Shown here: piece after piece, positions 1 through 10,430 of the stretch
Numbering within the stretch: the stretch's first letter is position 1
Layout of the letters: every line of letters starts with the position of its first letter
Assembly: GCA_016778765.1 (NCBI GenBank)
Contig: JADHOV010000005.1
Coordinates: 1-64,000 of the forward strand
Source of the DNA: Paracoccaceae bacterium
GTDB lineage: Bacteria > Pseudomonadota > Alphaproteobacteria > Rhodobacterales > Rhodobacteraceae
DNA: 64,000 nt
Direction of reading: 5' to 3'
Program-made: the position numbers and the translations under genes
The notes under the pieces: model-generated
What the model was told of the DNA's origin: nothing
What the model saw: the letters and a program-made list of their open reading frames with translations, nothing else
Databases searched by the model: none

Positions 1-570
1 CCACATATTGCCCAAATCGCTGCAGAACTGATGGGATCAGATATCGTGCAATTGTTCCACGAGCATGTTTTGGTCAAAGAACCGGGCACGTCAAAACCCA
101 CGCCATGGCATTCGGATGCACCATATTACTTCACCGGTGGCCAGCAAAATATAAGCTTTTGGGTGCCCCTTGATCCAGTAAAAGACAACAGTTTGCGCGT
201 GGTTGCCGGATCGCATAAATGGCAAAAGCCTGTGCTGCCAACCCGCTGGCTATCAGAACAAAACTTTTATCCCGATAGCGATCTCTACCAACCCGTGCCC
301 GATCCGGATGCCGAGGGCATGAACATCATCGAATATAACATGCAGCCCGGAGATGCGGTTGCATTTCACTTTAATGCCCTGCACGGCGCGCGCGGCAATC
401 ATAGCGCCAAGAGGCGCAGGGCGTTTTCACTTCGCTTGCTTGGGGATGACGCGCACTATATCGAGCGCCCGGGTCCAACCTCACCGCCCTTTCCCGGCCA
501 TGCCATGCAACCTGGCGAGCGGTTGCGCGAAGACTGGTTTCCTATTCTACTTGACCAAAGCCGCTTATAA
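1..570 (+). CDS. Phytanoyl-CoA dioxygenase (PhyH) family protein, 5' end outside window
   Basis: C-terminal part of a non-haem Fe(II)/2-oxoglutarate dioxygenase of the PhyH family. The frame is open from base 1, and the first ATG (31) lies inside the domain, so the true start is upstream of the window. The WHSDAPYY segment at about 106-129 supplies the His and Asp iron ligands. The later LHGARGN segment supplies the distal His, followed by an Arg-rich RRRAFSLR strand that normally binds 2-oxoglutarate. The substrate cannot be read from the sequence; PhyH proteins act on lipids, small metabolites and secondary metabolites. The stop is 16 bases before waaA on the same strand, so the two may be co-transcribed. 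Family call is firm, function open. Confidence 0.85.
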   Translation, partial: PHIAQIAAELMGSDIVQLFHEHVLVKEPGTSKPTPWHSDAPYYFTGGQQNISFWVPLDPVKDNSLRVVAGSHKWQKPVLPTRWLSEQNFYPDSDLYQPVPDPDAEGMNIIEYNMQPGDAVAFHFNALHGARGNHSAKRRRAFSLRLLGDDAHYIERPGPTSPPFPGHAMQPGERLREDWFPILLDQSRL

Positions 571-586
571 CCCCTACGGCCTGCGC

Positions 587-1837
587 ATGTTTATATACCG
601 CCTCTTCTTAAACTTTGCCGCCTTCCCGCTTGGGCTCCTTTTGATGATACGCTGTTTAAAAGGGACCGAAGACTGGGCAGATTTCTGGCAAAGGTTTGGA
701 AAACCAGTGGCCATGAAACGCCCTGAGCAAAAATGGCTCTGGGTACACGCCGCTTCAAATGGTGAGCTGCAATCCGCTAAACCAGTTTTGGACGCGCTTG
801 CAGCGCGTTACGGTCAAACCAGCTTATTGATCACCTGTAATTCGCTTTCCGGGCGTCTCTGGGCGGAAGAGCTTGGATATCACGCAGTGCTCTCACCGTT
901 AGATTTACGCTGGGCACAACGCAGGTTCATGAGCGCATATCCAATCGCAGCGCATGTGACTTTTGAGGCCGAATTATGGCCCAACCGTATCGCCATCTTG
1001 GCCGCGGCGGGCATCCCAATCGCCGCCTTGGGGGCTCGGATGAGCGCGCGCGGTCAGAATCTCTGGCGCCGGTTTCCAAGGCTCAGCGCCAAATTATTGA
1101 ACGCTTTAGCCTATCTGCAACCGCAAGATGCAGATTCTGACCAGCGCTTCAAAAGCTTTGGGATTGATCCCAGAAAAATGGGTCCTGTGCTCAATTGGAA
1201 ATCATTATATCAACCCCAAACGATCGATTTGGATTTAACAAAACGCCGCAATATATGCCTGGCCGCCTCCACGCATCCCGGCGAAGACGAGATCATTTTA
1301 AAAGCATTTGGCTTGGTGAGGCAAACATGGCCCGAATTACAGCTGATTATTGCGCCGCGCCATCCCAAGCGCGGCGCCGAGATTGCTGATCTTATCCTGT
1401 CGCAGGGCTGGCGACTACAACGCTATAGCCAAGACCAAGCGAGCGGGCCTGAAAAGGTTGACGTGATCCTGGCAGATACTCTGGGCGAGATGCCCAAATG
1501 GTACGCTGCTTCGGGCCTATGTATCGTTGGTGGGGCTTTCAAAAATCACGGTGGACACACCCCTTACGAACCTGCAGCTTATGGATGCGCGCTGATCACG
1601 GGCACCCATACGCGCAATTTCAGCGCTGAATACGAAACGCTCGCCCAAAACAAGGCGGCGATACGCGCAACAGATGCTGAGGCATTATCCAAAGCCCTGT
1701 TATTGTTAAAGACGCCCAGCGCGCAACAAAACCTTGCGCAGCGCGCCGCAAAAGCGCTGTCTCATGGCGTAGATATAAGTGTTATTATGGATGAGTTGGA
1801 ACACCTAGTGCCCATATCAAATACCGATTTAACTTGA
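587..1837 (+). CDS. waaA: 3-deoxy-D-manno-octulosonic acid (Kdo) transferase
   Basis: Transfers Kdo from CMP-Kdo to lipid A precursor at the inner face of the cytoplasmic membrane (family GT30), an essential step of LPS inner-core synthesis. A 416-residue protein with an N-terminal hydrophobic anchor (about residues 1-21). HAASNGE ends in Glu60, the family's catalytic base position. FEAELWP lies at about 126-132, APRHPKR at about 256-262, and the CMP-Kdo-binding GGAFKNHGGHTPYEP segment at about 315-329. An upstream in-frame ATG at 353 would overlap the PhyH gene in another frame. The ATG at 587 gives the normal family length and puts Glu60 where it is expected, so I chose it. Confidence 0.92.
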   Translation: MFIYRLFLNFAAFPLGLLLMIRCLKGTEDWADFWQRFGKPVAMKRPEQKWLWVHAASNGELQSAKPVLDALAARYGQTSLLITCNSLSGRLWAEELGYHAVLSPLDLRWAQRRFMSAYPIAAHVTFEAELWPNRIAILAAAGIPIAALGARMSARGQNLWRRFPRLSAKLLNALAYLQPQDADSDQRFKSFGIDPRKMGPVLNWKSLYQPQTIDLDLTKRRNICLAASTHPGEDEIILKAFGLVRQTWPELQLIIAPRHPKRGAEIADLILSQGWRLQRYSQDQASGPEKVDVILADTLGEMPKWYAASGLCIVGGAFKNHGGHTPYEPAAYGCALITGTHTRNFSAEYETLAQNKAAIRATDAEALSKALLLLKTPSAQQNLAQRAAKALSHGVDISVIMDELEHLVPISNTDLT

Positions 1838-1888
1838 TTCCAAATCCGCAATCGTTGACAAGGCAGAGCGAATAGAGCACCGCGAGAG

Positions 1889-2335
1889 ATGATCAATTAT
1901 TCCTTAAAATGCAGCAATAAGCACAGTTTTGACAGCTGGTTCCAATCTGCCGATGCGTTTGAGAAACTGCAAAAGGCCGGAATGGTGACCTGTGCAATCT
2001 GCGGCTCTACCCAGGTGACAAAAGCGATTATGGCACCCCGGGTCAACACCGCCGCGGCGCCCGCGCCGATAGCGCAACCCAACGCCGCTCAAAAGTCCTT
2101 GCAAGGCCCCCCCCATCCTGCGCAACAGGCTCTAAAAGACTTCAAGGCGCATATGGAAAAAAATGCCGATTATGTCGGATCCGATTTTGCTCAAGAGGCT
2201 CGGGATATGCATTACGGATTAACGCCAGAGCGGGCAATTTACGGTGAAGCCAAAGTTACAGAGGCAAAAAAACTTATGGAAGAGGGGATACCCGTCGCCC
2301 CCCTGCCCTTTGATCCTAAGCGTAAAACCAACTGA
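1889..2335 (+). CDS. DUF1178 family protein
   Basis: Small cytoplasmic protein (148 aa) of the DUF1178 family, widespread in Alphaproteobacteria and of unknown function. The N-terminus MINYSLKCSNKHSFDSWF, with Cys8 and the CAICGS pair about 30 residues later, looks like a zinc ribbon. A low-complexity Ala/Pro linker follows, then a helical C-terminal region. A run of eight C bases (about 2107-2114) lies in the linker, but the frame continues intact across it. It sits between waaA and lysC on the same strand with its own start 51 bases after waaA. Confidence 0.85.
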   Translation: MINYSLKCSNKHSFDSWFQSADAFEKLQKAGMVTCAICGSTQVTKAIMAPRVNTAAAPAPIAQPNAAQKSLQGPPHPAQQALKDFKAHMEKNADYVGSDFAQEARDMHYGLTPERAIYGEAKVTEAKKLMEEGIPVAPLPFDPKRKTN

Positions 2336-2400
2336 ACAGCCCTTGCGCTTGGCTCTACTTCGCCCTAAACCGCGGTGCAATTTAGCTTTAGAGGACCATT

Positions 2401-3636
2401 ATGCCGGTTTTGGTAATGAAGTTTGGTGGCACATCGGTTGCCTCAATCGACCGCATCACGCGCGCTGCCAAACGCGTGGCGCGAGAAGTGGCTCTGGGAT
2501 ATGATGTTATCGTGATCGTATCAGCCATGTCGGGCAAAACGAATGAATTGGCAGGCTGGGTAAATGATATCTCTCCTTTACATGATGCGCGCGAATATGA
2601 TGCGGTTGTGTCCTCTGGCGAAAATGTCACCGCCGGGCTGATGGCGCTGGTGTTGCAAGAAATGGAAATCCCCGCGCGCAGCTGGCAAGGCTGGCAGGTG
2701 CCCTTGAACACCAGCTCTACCCATTCGGCCGCGCGGATCGAAGAAATTCCAACCGAGAATATTAACGGCAAGTTTGCCGATGGCATGCGGGTGGCGGTGG
2801 TCGCTGGTTTTCAGGGGTTAAGCCCCGAGGGGCGGATTACCACGTTGGGCCGCGGTGGATCCGATACCACGGCAGTCGCATTCGCGGCAGCTTTTGACGC
2901 AGAGCGCTGCGATATCTACACCGATGTTGACGGAATTTACACCACCGATCCTCGGATCGAAGCCAATGCCCGCAAATTGAACAAAATTTCCTTTGAAGAA
3001 ATGTTAGAACTGGCATCGCTGGGGGCAAAAGTTTTACAAACCCGATCTGTAGAACTGGCGATGCGCTACCGCGTTAAACTAAGAGTATTGTCAAGCTTTG
3101 AGGAACCATCGGAAACGGCCGGCACTTTGGTCTGTAGCGAGGAAGAAATTATGGAATCCAATGTTGTTTCAGGAATAGCATATTCGCGCGATGAAGCGAA
3201 GATGACGCTGGTCTCGGTTGAGGATCGCCCCGGCACGGCTGCCGCTATTTTCGGACGGCTTTCAGAGGCCAATGTTAATGTAGATATGATCATTCAAAAT
3301 ATCGCCGAAGATGGCCGCACCGATATGACCTTTTCCTGCCCCACCGATCAGGTCGCCCGCGCTGAAAAAGCGCTTTTGGATGCAAAGGCTGAAAGCCATG
3401 TTGATTTCGTCGACCTGATCGCAGATATGAACGCCGCCAAAGTATCGGCAGTAGGAATTGGCATGCGAAGCCAATCCGGCGTTGCGGCAAAAATGTTCAA
3501 AACATTATCTGATGAAGGCATTAACATCAAAGTCATCGCCACGTCAGAAATCAAGATTTCCGTTCTTATTGATAGGAAATATATGGAACTTGCCGTACAA
3601 TCCCTGCATCATGCATTTGGGCTCGAAAGCGCCTAA
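2401..3636 (+). CDS. lysC: Aspartate kinase
   Basis: Phosphorylates L-aspartate, the first step to lysine, threonine, methionine and diaminopimelate. The 411-residue length fits the bacterial class with one kinase domain and two C-terminal ACT domains. The kinase signature KFGGTSVA is at residues 7-14 and GRGGSDTTA near 157-165. The ACT region (about 265-411) includes VSVEDRPGTAAAIF and a second repeat near VGIGMRSQSGVAAKMF, implying allosteric feedback by pathway amino acids. AGAGGA about 6 bases before the ATG is a good ribosome binding site. ptsP follows after 28 bases, an order I remember from other Rhodobacterales. Confidence 0.95.
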   Translation: MPVLVMKFGGTSVASIDRITRAAKRVAREVALGYDVIVIVSAMSGKTNELAGWVNDISPLHDAREYDAVVSSGENVTAGLMALVLQEMEIPARSWQGWQVPLNTSSTHSAARIEEIPTENINGKFADGMRVAVVAGFQGLSPEGRITTLGRGGSDTTAVAFAAAFDAERCDIYTDVDGIYTTDPRIEANARKLNKISFEEMLELASLGAKVLQTRSVELAMRYRVKLRVLSSFEEPSETAGTLVCSEEEIMESNVVSGIAYSRDEAKMTLVSVEDRPGTAAAIFGRLSEANVNVDMIIQNIAEDGRTDMTFSCPTDQVARAEKALLDAKAESHVDFVDLIADMNAAKVSAVGIGMRSQSGVAAKMFKTLSDEGINIKVIATSEIKISVLIDRKYMELAVQSLHHAFGLESA

Positions 3637-3664
3637 GCCAAGGGAAACGGGGGGCGCGCCGCCC

Positions 3665-5911
3665 ATGGAAGACACCACGGGAACCAACAGCCGCAAGCTG
3701 CTAAAGCGCTTGCGTGGCACGCTGGCAGAAGATTCAGCCGGCCAAGCCCGTTTGGATAAAATCACACATTTGATCGCCGATTCAATGGGCACGGAAGTGT
3801 GCTCGATCTACCTTTTTAGAGACAAGAGCACGCTGGAGCTTTGCGCCACCGAAGGCCTGCATGCCGACGCCGTTCACAAAACACGCCTACGCCTTGGGGA
3901 AGGCTTGGTAGGGCGGGTGGCCGCGCGCAAGAACACCATCAATGCGGCGAATGCCCCAGCCACCAAAGGCTTTCGGTTTATGCCGGAAACGGGCGAAGAA
4001 ATTTACTCGTCCTTTTTGGGCGTGCCCATTCAGCGCCTCGGATCGGGCCTTGGTGTCTTGGTCGTTCAATCGAAAACCGCGCGTGAATTTTCATCGGATG
4101 AAATTTACGGGCTGGAAATTGTGGCGATGGTTCTGGCAGAAATGGCCGAACTAGGCGCTTTTGTGGGTGAAGGCGCAGCATTAAGGCCCCAACATCAGGA
4201 ACCGGCTTTGTTTCGCGGCACCCCTGTGCAAGAGGGCACCGCTTCTGGCCATGTTTGGCTGCACGAACCCCGCGTTGTGGTTACCAATCCAATCGCTGAA
4301 GATCCGCAAGTTGAAAAACAGCGCCTGTCCTCAGCCTTGGAAAAGCTGCGCAGCGGCATCGATGATTTGCTGGATGCGGCGCATTTTGGCGATAAAGAGC
4401 CAAGGGCAATCTTGGAAGCCTATCGTATGTTTGCCAATTCGCGCGGCTGGCTGCAGCGGATGAACACCGATATTGATCAGGGGCTTTCGGCAGAGGCCGC
4501 CGTCGAAAAAGAGCAATCGGCGGCGCGGGCTCGGCTGTCACAAGTTTCCGACCCTTATTTACGCGACCGCCTGCATGATTTGGATGATCTATCGAACCGT
4601 TTGTTGCGCAGCCTAACAGGACAGGGCCGCAACACGGGCGCGGTGATTCCGAGCGATGCGATTTTGGTAGCGCGAAATATTGGCACCGCCGAGCTCTTGG
4701 AATATGGGCGCAGCCTAAAAGGTTTGGCGCTTGAAGAAGGGTCGGTGGGATCGCATGCCGCAATCGTGGCGCGGGCCCTAGCGATTCCGCTTGTCATTCA
4801 CGCCGAAAATCTCACCACCGAGGCCTTAAACGGCGATCCCATCATGATCGATGGCGATGCCGGTGTGATCCATCTGCGCCCAGATGACAGCGTGGCCAGC
4901 GCCGTCAAAGATAAAATCGCTATGCAAGCAAAAGCGCAAAAGCGCTATGCCGCCCTTCGCGACAGCCCCGCCATCGCTGCCTGCAAGACGCGCGTCACTT
5001 TGCTGATGAATGCCGGGTTAATGGCTGATCTGCCTAGCCTCGAAAGCTCTGGCGCCGAAGGCGTTGGGCTTTTTCGCACCGAATTGCAGTTTTTACTGCG
5101 CAGTCAAATGCCCAAACGCTCAGAGCTAAGCGCAATCTATGCGCGGGTTTTAGAATCAGCTCAAAACAAACCCGTCACTTTCAGAACGCTTGATATCGGC
5201 TCGGATAAAGTGCTGCCCTATATGACCGAAGTGAAAGAGCCTAATCCGGCGCTGGGCTGGCGCGCGATCCGCGTTGGCTTGGACAAACCAGGCGTGTTGC
5301 GCATGCAGTTACAAGCATTGTTGCGCGGCGCAAACGGGCGTGATCTGTCGATTATGTTCCCCTTTATCGCGCAATATGAAGAATTTCGTCAAGCGCGCAG
5401 CGAAATAGACAAAGCTCTCGAGCGCGAGAAAATCCTAGGTCATCCGCTGCCAAAGAACCTGCGGGTTGGCGCGATGATCGAAACCCCTTCGATCCATTAC
5501 GCCCCCAAAGCATTTTTTGACTCGGTGGATTTTTTATCGATCGGGGGCAATGATCTGAAACAATTCTTCTTCGCTGCGGATCGCGAAAATGAATTGGTGC
5601 GCAAACGTTATGATACGTTGAGCAGCAGCTTTCTCAGCTTTCTTGAAGACATTGTGACAAAGTGCCAAGCGCATAAAACACCGCTGTCTTTTTGTGGTGA
5701 GGATGCGGGGCGCCCGCTAGAAGCCGTCTGCCTGGCGGCTTTGGGTCTTCATACGTTATCAATGCGCCCCGCCTCTATTGGCCCTGTCAAACAGGCCCTA
5801 ATGAGTACCGACTTGAAAGCTTTGAAGGTGGAACTGGATCGGGCCCGCTTGGAAGGTGTCGATAATTTACGAAAGACGGCAGCCAATTTCATGGCCAAGC
5901 ATGGCGGATAA
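3665..5911 (+). CDS. ptsP: Phosphoenolpyruvate-protein phosphotransferase PtsP (EI-Ntr)
   Basis: First component of the nitrogen-related phosphotransferase relay: autophosphorylates from PEP and passes the phosphate to NPr. The 748-residue protein has an N-terminal GAF domain (about 20-165) that distinguishes EI-Ntr from sugar EI. The swivelling His domain carries the phospho-accepting His364 in GSVGSHAAIVAR. The C-terminal PEP-binding barrel shows GAEGVGLFRTE, RTLDIGSDK, SIGGNDL and Cys677 in FCGEDAGRP. The frame is open further upstream into lysC, but ATG 3665 gives the family length and lies just after the lysC stop. The partner genes npr and EIIA-Ntr are not in the window. Confidence 0.93.
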   Translation: MEDTTGTNSRKLLKRLRGTLAEDSAGQARLDKITHLIADSMGTEVCSIYLFRDKSTLELCATEGLHADAVHKTRLRLGEGLVGRVAARKNTINAANAPATKGFRFMPETGEEIYSSFLGVPIQRLGSGLGVLVVQSKTAREFSSDEIYGLEIVAMVLAEMAELGAFVGEGAALRPQHQEPALFRGTPVQEGTASGHVWLHEPRVVVTNPIAEDPQVEKQRLSSALEKLRSGIDDLLDAAHFGDKEPRAILEAYRMFANSRGWLQRMNTDIDQGLSAEAAVEKEQSAARARLSQVSDPYLRDRLHDLDDLSNRLLRSLTGQGRNTGAVIPSDAILVARNIGTAELLEYGRSLKGLALEEGSVGSHAAIVARALAIPLVIHAENLTTEALNGDPIMIDGDAGVIHLRPDDSVASAVKDKIAMQAKAQKRYAALRDSPAIAACKTRVTLLMNAGLMADLPSLESSGAEGVGLFRTELQFLLRSQMPKRSELSAIYARVLESAQNKPVTFRTLDIGSDKVLPYMTEVKEPNPALGWRAIRVGLDKPGVLRMQLQALLRGANGRDLSIMFPFIAQYEEFRQARSEIDKALEREKILGHPLPKNLRVGAMIETPSIHYAPKAFFDSVDFLSIGGNDLKQFFFAADRENELVRKRYDTLSSSFLSFLEDIVTKCQAHKTPLSFCGEDAGRPLEAVCLAALGLHTLSMRPASIGPVKQALMSTDLKALKVELDRARLEGVDNLRKTAANFMAKHGG

Positions 5912-6052
5912 AAGCGCAAAGGCACCCTTTTGCAAAATTGAGGCAGAAAACTGTTCTGCAACAGGGTCGGAAGGGTCTAGACCCGCAGGCGAGAGGGGCC
6001 TATAAGCGCTCTTAATGGCTGTTTTTTGTACATCATATCATCGAATTATTTA

Positions 6053-6082
6053 CCCGGCGCTCTAAGCATAAGAGCGGCCGGG
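6053..6082. other. Imperfect stem-loop in the ptsP-ileS spacer
   Basis: In the 236-bp spacer, CCCGGCGCTCT and AGAGCGGCCGGG can pair with one bulged base around a short loop. No T run follows, so it is not a classical intrinsic terminator. It may be part of the ileS leader or a weak ptsP terminator. A separate perfect 12-bp palindrome, GGGTCTAGACCC, lies at 5973-5984. Nothing resembling a T-box was seen. Confidence 0.35.
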
Positions 6083-6147
6083 AAAACGCGTACGCGCCAG
6101 CCCGCCGTACATTATACGATCTTCTCACGCCCCAAGGATACCAAACC

Positions 6148-9051
6148 ATGTGCGCCGAAACACCCGATTATAAAGAGACTTTGAACCTTCCAAAAACCAA
6201 TTTCCCTATGCGGGCTGGTTTGCCAAAACGCGAACCGGAATGGTTGCAAAAATGGGAAAACATGGGCCTCTACAATCGACTCAGGGAAAAGCAGGGCCGT
6301 AAACCCTTTACCCTCCACGATGGCCCACCTTATGCGAACGGGCATTTGCATATTGGCCATGCGCTCAACAAGATTTTAAAAGACATGGTTGTGCGCAGCC
6401 AACAAATGATGGGAAAAGATGCCCGCTATATCCCAGGTTGGGATTGTCACGGCTTGCCAATTGAATGGAAAATCGAGGAACAATATCGCAAAAATGGCCG
6501 CGATAAAGACACAGTGCCCGTGGTCGATTTCCGCCAAGAATGCCGCAAATTTGCTGCTGAATGGGTGGATGTTCAGCGCGCAGAATTCAAACGACTTGGG
6601 ATTACCGGCAATTGGGAAATGCCTTATTTAACCATGGATTATCATGCAGAACGCGTGATCGCAGAAGAATTCATGACGTTTCTGATGACGGGCACGCTGT
6701 ATCAAGGCTCAAAGCCGGTCATGTGGTCCCCCGTTGAAAAAACCGCATTGGCAGAGGCAGAAGTGGAATATCATGACAAAGAGAGCTTCACCATTTGGGT
6801 GCGTTTTCCGGTTCTAAACAGCGATAACTTAGCGCTAGAAGGCGCTGATGTGGTGATCTGGACCACCACGCCCTGGACCATCCCCTCAAACCGCGGTGTG
6901 GTCTATCACCAAGACATCTCTTATGGCGTTTATGAGGTGACAGCCGCCCCCGAAGACAATTGGGTCAAAACCGGCGATCGCGTTCTTCTGGCGGATAAAC
7001 AGGCAGCTTCGGTTCTGGAAAAGGCTCGAGTCGAAAGTTTTTCGCGCATCAGTGATGCGGGCGATTTATCAAATACAAGCCTGTCGCATCCATTGGCCGG
7101 TATGGAGGGCAGCAAGGGTGAATGGGATGAGCCGCGCGATTTTCGCGCCGCGCCCTTTGTGACCGAAGAGGATGGCACCGGATTTGTCCATTGTGCCCCC
7201 AGCCATGGTATGGATGAATTTGAGCTGTATCGCGATGCGGGCATGCTGGAGCAAGTGCTTACCTATAATGTAATGGAAGATGGCACGATGCGGGCCGATT
7301 TGCCGTTTTTCGGCGGCAAAAGAATTCTCAAGCCCAATGGCAAAGAAGGCAATGTGAATGCGGCGGTGATTGAGAAGCTGGCAGAAAGCGGAAAGCTTTT
7401 GGCGCGCGGAAAGATCAATCACAGTTATCCGCATAGCTGGCGCTCTAAAGCGCCTCTGGTCTATCGCAACACGCCGCAATGGTTCGCCGCAATCGATCGC
7501 CCGGTCGGCGATAATCAAGATAAATTCGGCAAAACCATTCGCGAACGGGCCCTGAATTCTATTGATAAAATGGTCGAATGGACGCCCAAAACGGGCCGAA
7601 ACCGGCTTTATTCAATGATCGAAGCCCGCCCCGATTGGGTGCTCTCGCGCCAACGCGCTTGGGGGGTTCCACTGACATGTTTCACCAAAACCGGCGGCAA
7701 ACCGACAGATCCGGATTTCTTGCTGCGCAACGGCGAAGTAAATGCCCGTATCGCCGCCGCATTTGAAAGCGAAGGCGCAGATGCGTGGTATGCTGAGGGC
7801 GCCAAAAACCGCTTCCTTGATGGTATTGTTGACCCAGAAGCTTATGAACAAGTTTTTGATATTCTTGATGTCTGGTTTGATTCTGGCTCAACGCATGCCT
7901 TTGTTTTGCGCGATCGCGATGATGGATCCCAAGACGGTATGGCTGATCTATATCTGGAAGGCACCGATCAGCATCGCGGCTGGTTCCATTCGTCGATGCT
8001 GCAATCCTGTGGCACCCGCGGCCATGCGCCGTATCGCGGAGTACTAACGCATGGCTTCACGCTCGATGAAAAAGGCATGAAAATGTCAAAATCTTTGGGC
8101 AATACGGTGGCACCCGAGCAAGTGGTAAAACAATATGGCGGCGATATTTTGCGCCTCTGGGTGGCGCAGTCAGATTATTCTGCGGATCTTAGAATTGGAC
8201 CTGAAATCTTAAAAAATACCGCCGATGCCTATCGCAGATTGCGCAATACGATGCGGTTTTTACTCGGCTCTCTGGCCGATTTTAGCGAACGCGACCGCAT
8301 CGCGCCGCAGGACATGCCCGAGCTCGAGCAATGGGTTTTGCACCGCTTGGCGGAATTGGATGAAAAGGTGCGCAGCGGCTATAATGCCTATGATTTCCAA
8401 GGCGTATTTCAAGCCGTTTTTGCCTTTGCAACCGTCGATCTGTCATCTTTTTATTTCGATATCCGCAAAGACGCGCTGTATTGCGATGGCGATACGGTCC
8501 AACGGCGCGCGGCGCGTACGGTGCTTGATATTCTGTTCCATCGGCTGACCACCTGGCTCGCCCCGGTGCTGGTCTTTACGATGGAAGAGGTCTGGCTTGA
8601 GCGGTTCCCCGGCGATGACAGCTCGGTTCACCTGCTGGATATTCCCGAGACCCCCGCGGCTTGGAGAAACCCAGAACTGGCGGAAAAATGGGCAATGATC
8701 CGCTCTGCACGCCGCGTGGTCACATCGGCTTTGGAAGTGCAACGCTCTGAAAAAGTTATTGGGGCCAGTTTGGAAGCCGCGCCAAGCGTCACCATCAGCG
8801 ATCCTGCGATGCTGGCGGCACTGCAATCTGTACCCTTTGAAGATATTTGCATAACATCGGCGCTGCAACTGACGGCAGGCCAGATAGAGCAGGGCCAGTT
8901 TACCCTTGCAGATCATCCTGGGATTGGCGTTGCCTTTTCCAAAGCAGAGGGTGAAAAGTGCCAGCGTTGCTGGAAAATTCTGCCTGATATCGGGAAAGAT
9001 CAGCATCTTGGCACCTGCCGGCGCTGCAGCACTGCTCTGAGCGCGGCTTAA
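6148..9051 (+). CDS. ileS: Isoleucyl-tRNA synthetase
   Basis: Charges tRNA-Ile with isoleucine in the cytoplasm. The 967-residue class I enzyme shows the HIGH-type motif (HLHIGH, about residues 66-71) and KMSKS at 645-649. Between them is the inserted CP1 editing domain ([11 protein letters not shown] region). The anticodon-binding domain follows, and the C-terminal zinc finger CQRCWK...CRRC is intact. The ATG at 6148 follows a purine-rich AAGGA. Its stop codon overlaps the stop of the convergent tadA in a shared TTAA, so neither gene has an intervening terminator. Confidence 0.97.
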   Translation: MCAETPDYKETLNLPKTNFPMRAGLPKREPEWLQKWENMGLYNRLREKQGRKPFTLHDGPPYANGHLHIGHALNKILKDMVVRSQQMMGKDARYIPGWDCHGLPIEWKIEEQYRKNGRDKDTVPVVDFRQECRKFAAEWVDVQRAEFKRLGITGNWEMPYLTMDYHAERVIAEEFMTFLMTGTLYQGSKPVMWSPVEKTALAEAEVEYHDKESFTIWVRFPVLNSDNLALEGADVVIWTTTPWTIPSNRGVVYHQDISYGVYEVTAAPEDNWVKTGDRVLLADKQAASVLEKARVESFSRISDAGDLSNTSLSHPLAGMEGSKGEWDEPRDFRAAPFVTEEDGTGFVHCAPSHGMDEFELYRDAGMLEQVLTYNVMEDGTMRADLPFFGGKRILKPNGKEGNVNAAVIEKLAESGKLLARGKINHSYPHSWRSKAPLVYRNTPQWFAAIDRPVGDNQDKFGKTIRERALNSIDKMVEWTPKTGRNRLYSMIEARPDWVLSRQRAWGVPLTCFTKTGGKPTDPDFLLRNGEVNARIAAAFESEGADAWYAEGAKNRFLDGIVDPEAYEQVFDILDVWFDSGSTHAFVLRDRDDGSQDGMADLYLEGTDQHRGWFHSSMLQSCGTRGHAPYRGVLTHGFTLDEKGMKMSKSLGNTVAPEQVVKQYGGDILRLWVAQSDYSADLRIGPEILKNTADAYRRLRNTMRFLLGSLADFSERDRIAPQDMPELEQWVLHRLAELDEKVRSGYNAYDFQGVFQAVFAFATVDLSSFYFDIRKDALYCDGDTVQRRAARTVLDILFHRLTTWLAPVLVFTMEEVWLERFPGDDSSVHLLDIPETPAAWRNPELAEKWAMIRSARRVVTSALEVQRSEKVIGASLEAAPSVTISDPAMLAALQSVPFEDICITSALQLTAGQIEQGQFTLADHPGIGVAFSKAEGEKCQRCWKILPDIGKDQHLGTCRRCSTALSAA

Positions 9052-9509
9052 CGCGCCCCGCCGCGCCGCTTGGCAAAAAAATCGCGCAGCAGCGCGGCGG
9101 CTTGCTCTTCTGCAATGCCCGAATAAACCTGAGGTTTGTGATGGCATTGCGCATGGCGGAACACCTGCGGGCCTTGCGCAACACCACCAGATTTGGGATC
9201 GCAGGCCCCATAATAAAGCCGGTCTATCCGCGCCGCCGCAATCAAGCCTGCACACATCGGGCAAGGTTCTAGCGACACATAAAGATCACAGCCCGATAAG
9301 CGTTCGGATCCCAATGCTTTGCACGCGGAACGAATGGCCAGAACTTCCGCATGCGCAGAGGGGTCCTTTTGCGCGCGCATCTGGTTTCCAGCGCGCGCCA
9401 GAACCGCGCCCTGCGGCGAGATTACGACCGCGCCCACCGGAACCTCTCCACGCGCTGCTGCCAAACGCGCTTCCTCTAACGCAATCTCCATAAAACTTTT
9501 AAACCGCAT
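9048..9509 (-). CDS. tadA: tRNA-specific adenosine deaminase
   Basis: Deaminates A34 to inosine in the anticodon of tRNA-Arg(ACG). The 153-residue cytidine-deaminase-fold protein carries the zinc/catalytic HAE motif at residues 53-55 and PCPMC at 82-86. These are the standard ligands and proton-shuttling Glu. The length is normal. It converges on ileS with stop codons overlapping, and is divergent from the downstream pseudouridine synthase gene with 63 bases between starts, which must contain both promoters. Confidence 0.95.
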   Translation of the reverse strand: MRFKSFMEIALEEARLAAARGEVPVGAVVISPQGAVLARAGNQMRAQKDPSAHAEVLAIRSACKALGSERLSGCDLYVSLEPCPMCAGLIAAARIDRLYYGACDPKSGGVAQGPQVFRHAQCHHKPQVYSGIAEEQAAALLRDFFAKRRGGAR

Positions 9510-9572
9510 AAGCTTTTGATGACCGCTGAATGCCCCTTTCGCAAGCCTTGTTTTTGACGTAAAGCCCCAATA

Positions 9573-10355
9573 ATGGACAGCAAAACCCCTTCAGGCGAAC
9601 GCATCGCTAAAACCATCGCCCGCGCCGGGCTTGCCAGCCGCCGCGATGCGGAAAAGATGATCCTTGCCGGTCGCGTGCGCGTAAACGGCGCCGTTATTAC
9701 ATCGCCAGCCCTGAACGTGACACAAAAAGACCAGATAAAAGTTGATGGCACCCTGCTGAAAGAGCCCGATCATGCGCGGCTTTGGCTCTATCATAAACCT
9801 AGCGGCTTGGTGACAAGTGATCGGGATGAAAAAGGCCGTACAACAATCTATGATGAAATGCCCGAAGATCTGCCCCGCGTGATGAGCGTGGGCCGGCTTG
9901 ATATAAACTCTGAGGGCCTGTTGCTATTAACCAATGACGGGGCAATCAAGCGCCAGCTGGAACTGCCTGCGACGGGATGGCTGCGCCGCTATCGCGTACG
10001 TATCAACGGGCGGCCAAGCGAAGATAGTTTTGCGCCATTGCGTGCAGGCCTGCGCATCGGTGCAGAACGGTTTCAGCCCATGAGCGTCACATTAGACCGC
10101 CAGCAGGGTGCGAATGCGTGGTTAACCATTGGTCTACGAGAAGGCAAAAACCGCGAAATTCGGCGCGCGATCGAAGCTATAGGCCTGCAGGTCAACCGAT
10201 TGATCCGCGTCTCGTTCGGTCCGTTTCAGCTGGGCACTCTGAAATTGGGCGAGGTTGAAGAAGTGCGCCGCAAAATCATGCGCGATCAATTGGGGTTGGC
10301 GCCGGTTTCTGACGAAAAGCCAAAGGCAAAAAAGCCCCAGCGCCGGCATAGATAA
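9573..10355 (+). CDS. rluB: RsuA/RluB-family pseudouridine synthase
   Basis: Converts a uridine in rRNA to pseudouridine. It has an N-terminal S4 RNA-binding domain (about residues 5-60, GERIAKTIARAGLASRRDAEK). The catalytic domain contains GRLDINSEGLLLLTNDG, where the Asp is the nucleophile, and a conserved REGKNREIRRA segment. The 260-residue length and a basic C-terminal tail suggest the large-subunit enzyme RluB rather than RsuA, but the distinction from sequence alone is moderate. Divergently arranged with tadA. Confidence 0.85.
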   Translation: MDSKTPSGERIAKTIARAGLASRRDAEKMILAGRVRVNGAVITSPALNVTQKDQIKVDGTLLKEPDHARLWLYHKPSGLVTSDRDEKGRTTIYDEMPEDLPRVMSVGRLDINSEGLLLLTNDGAIKRQLELPATGWLRRYRVRINGRPSEDSFAPLRAGLRIGAERFQPMSVTLDRQQGANAWLTIGLREGKNREIRRAIEAIGLQVNRLIRVSFGPFQLGTLKLGEVEEVRRKIMRDQLGLAPVSDEKPKAKKPQRRHR

Positions 10356-10430
10356 ACGCAGCAGCCCGTTTTTGCGCCAATCAAAATAAATCTTGTCAAA
10401 TTTATTAAACCCAGCTTAGGCTTGGGGATT

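Noticed and set aside
2107-2114. C8 run in the DUF1178 gene as a frameshift site
   Set aside because: The reading frame is intact on both sides and gives a full-length family protein.
8443-9264. 273-residue open frame on the minus strand
   Set aside because: Antisense to the ileS 3' end and out of frame with tadA, both of which have full motif support.
10356-10430. yybP-ykoY manganese riboswitch before the TerC gene
   Set aside because: The spacer is only 75 bases and shows no matching helices.
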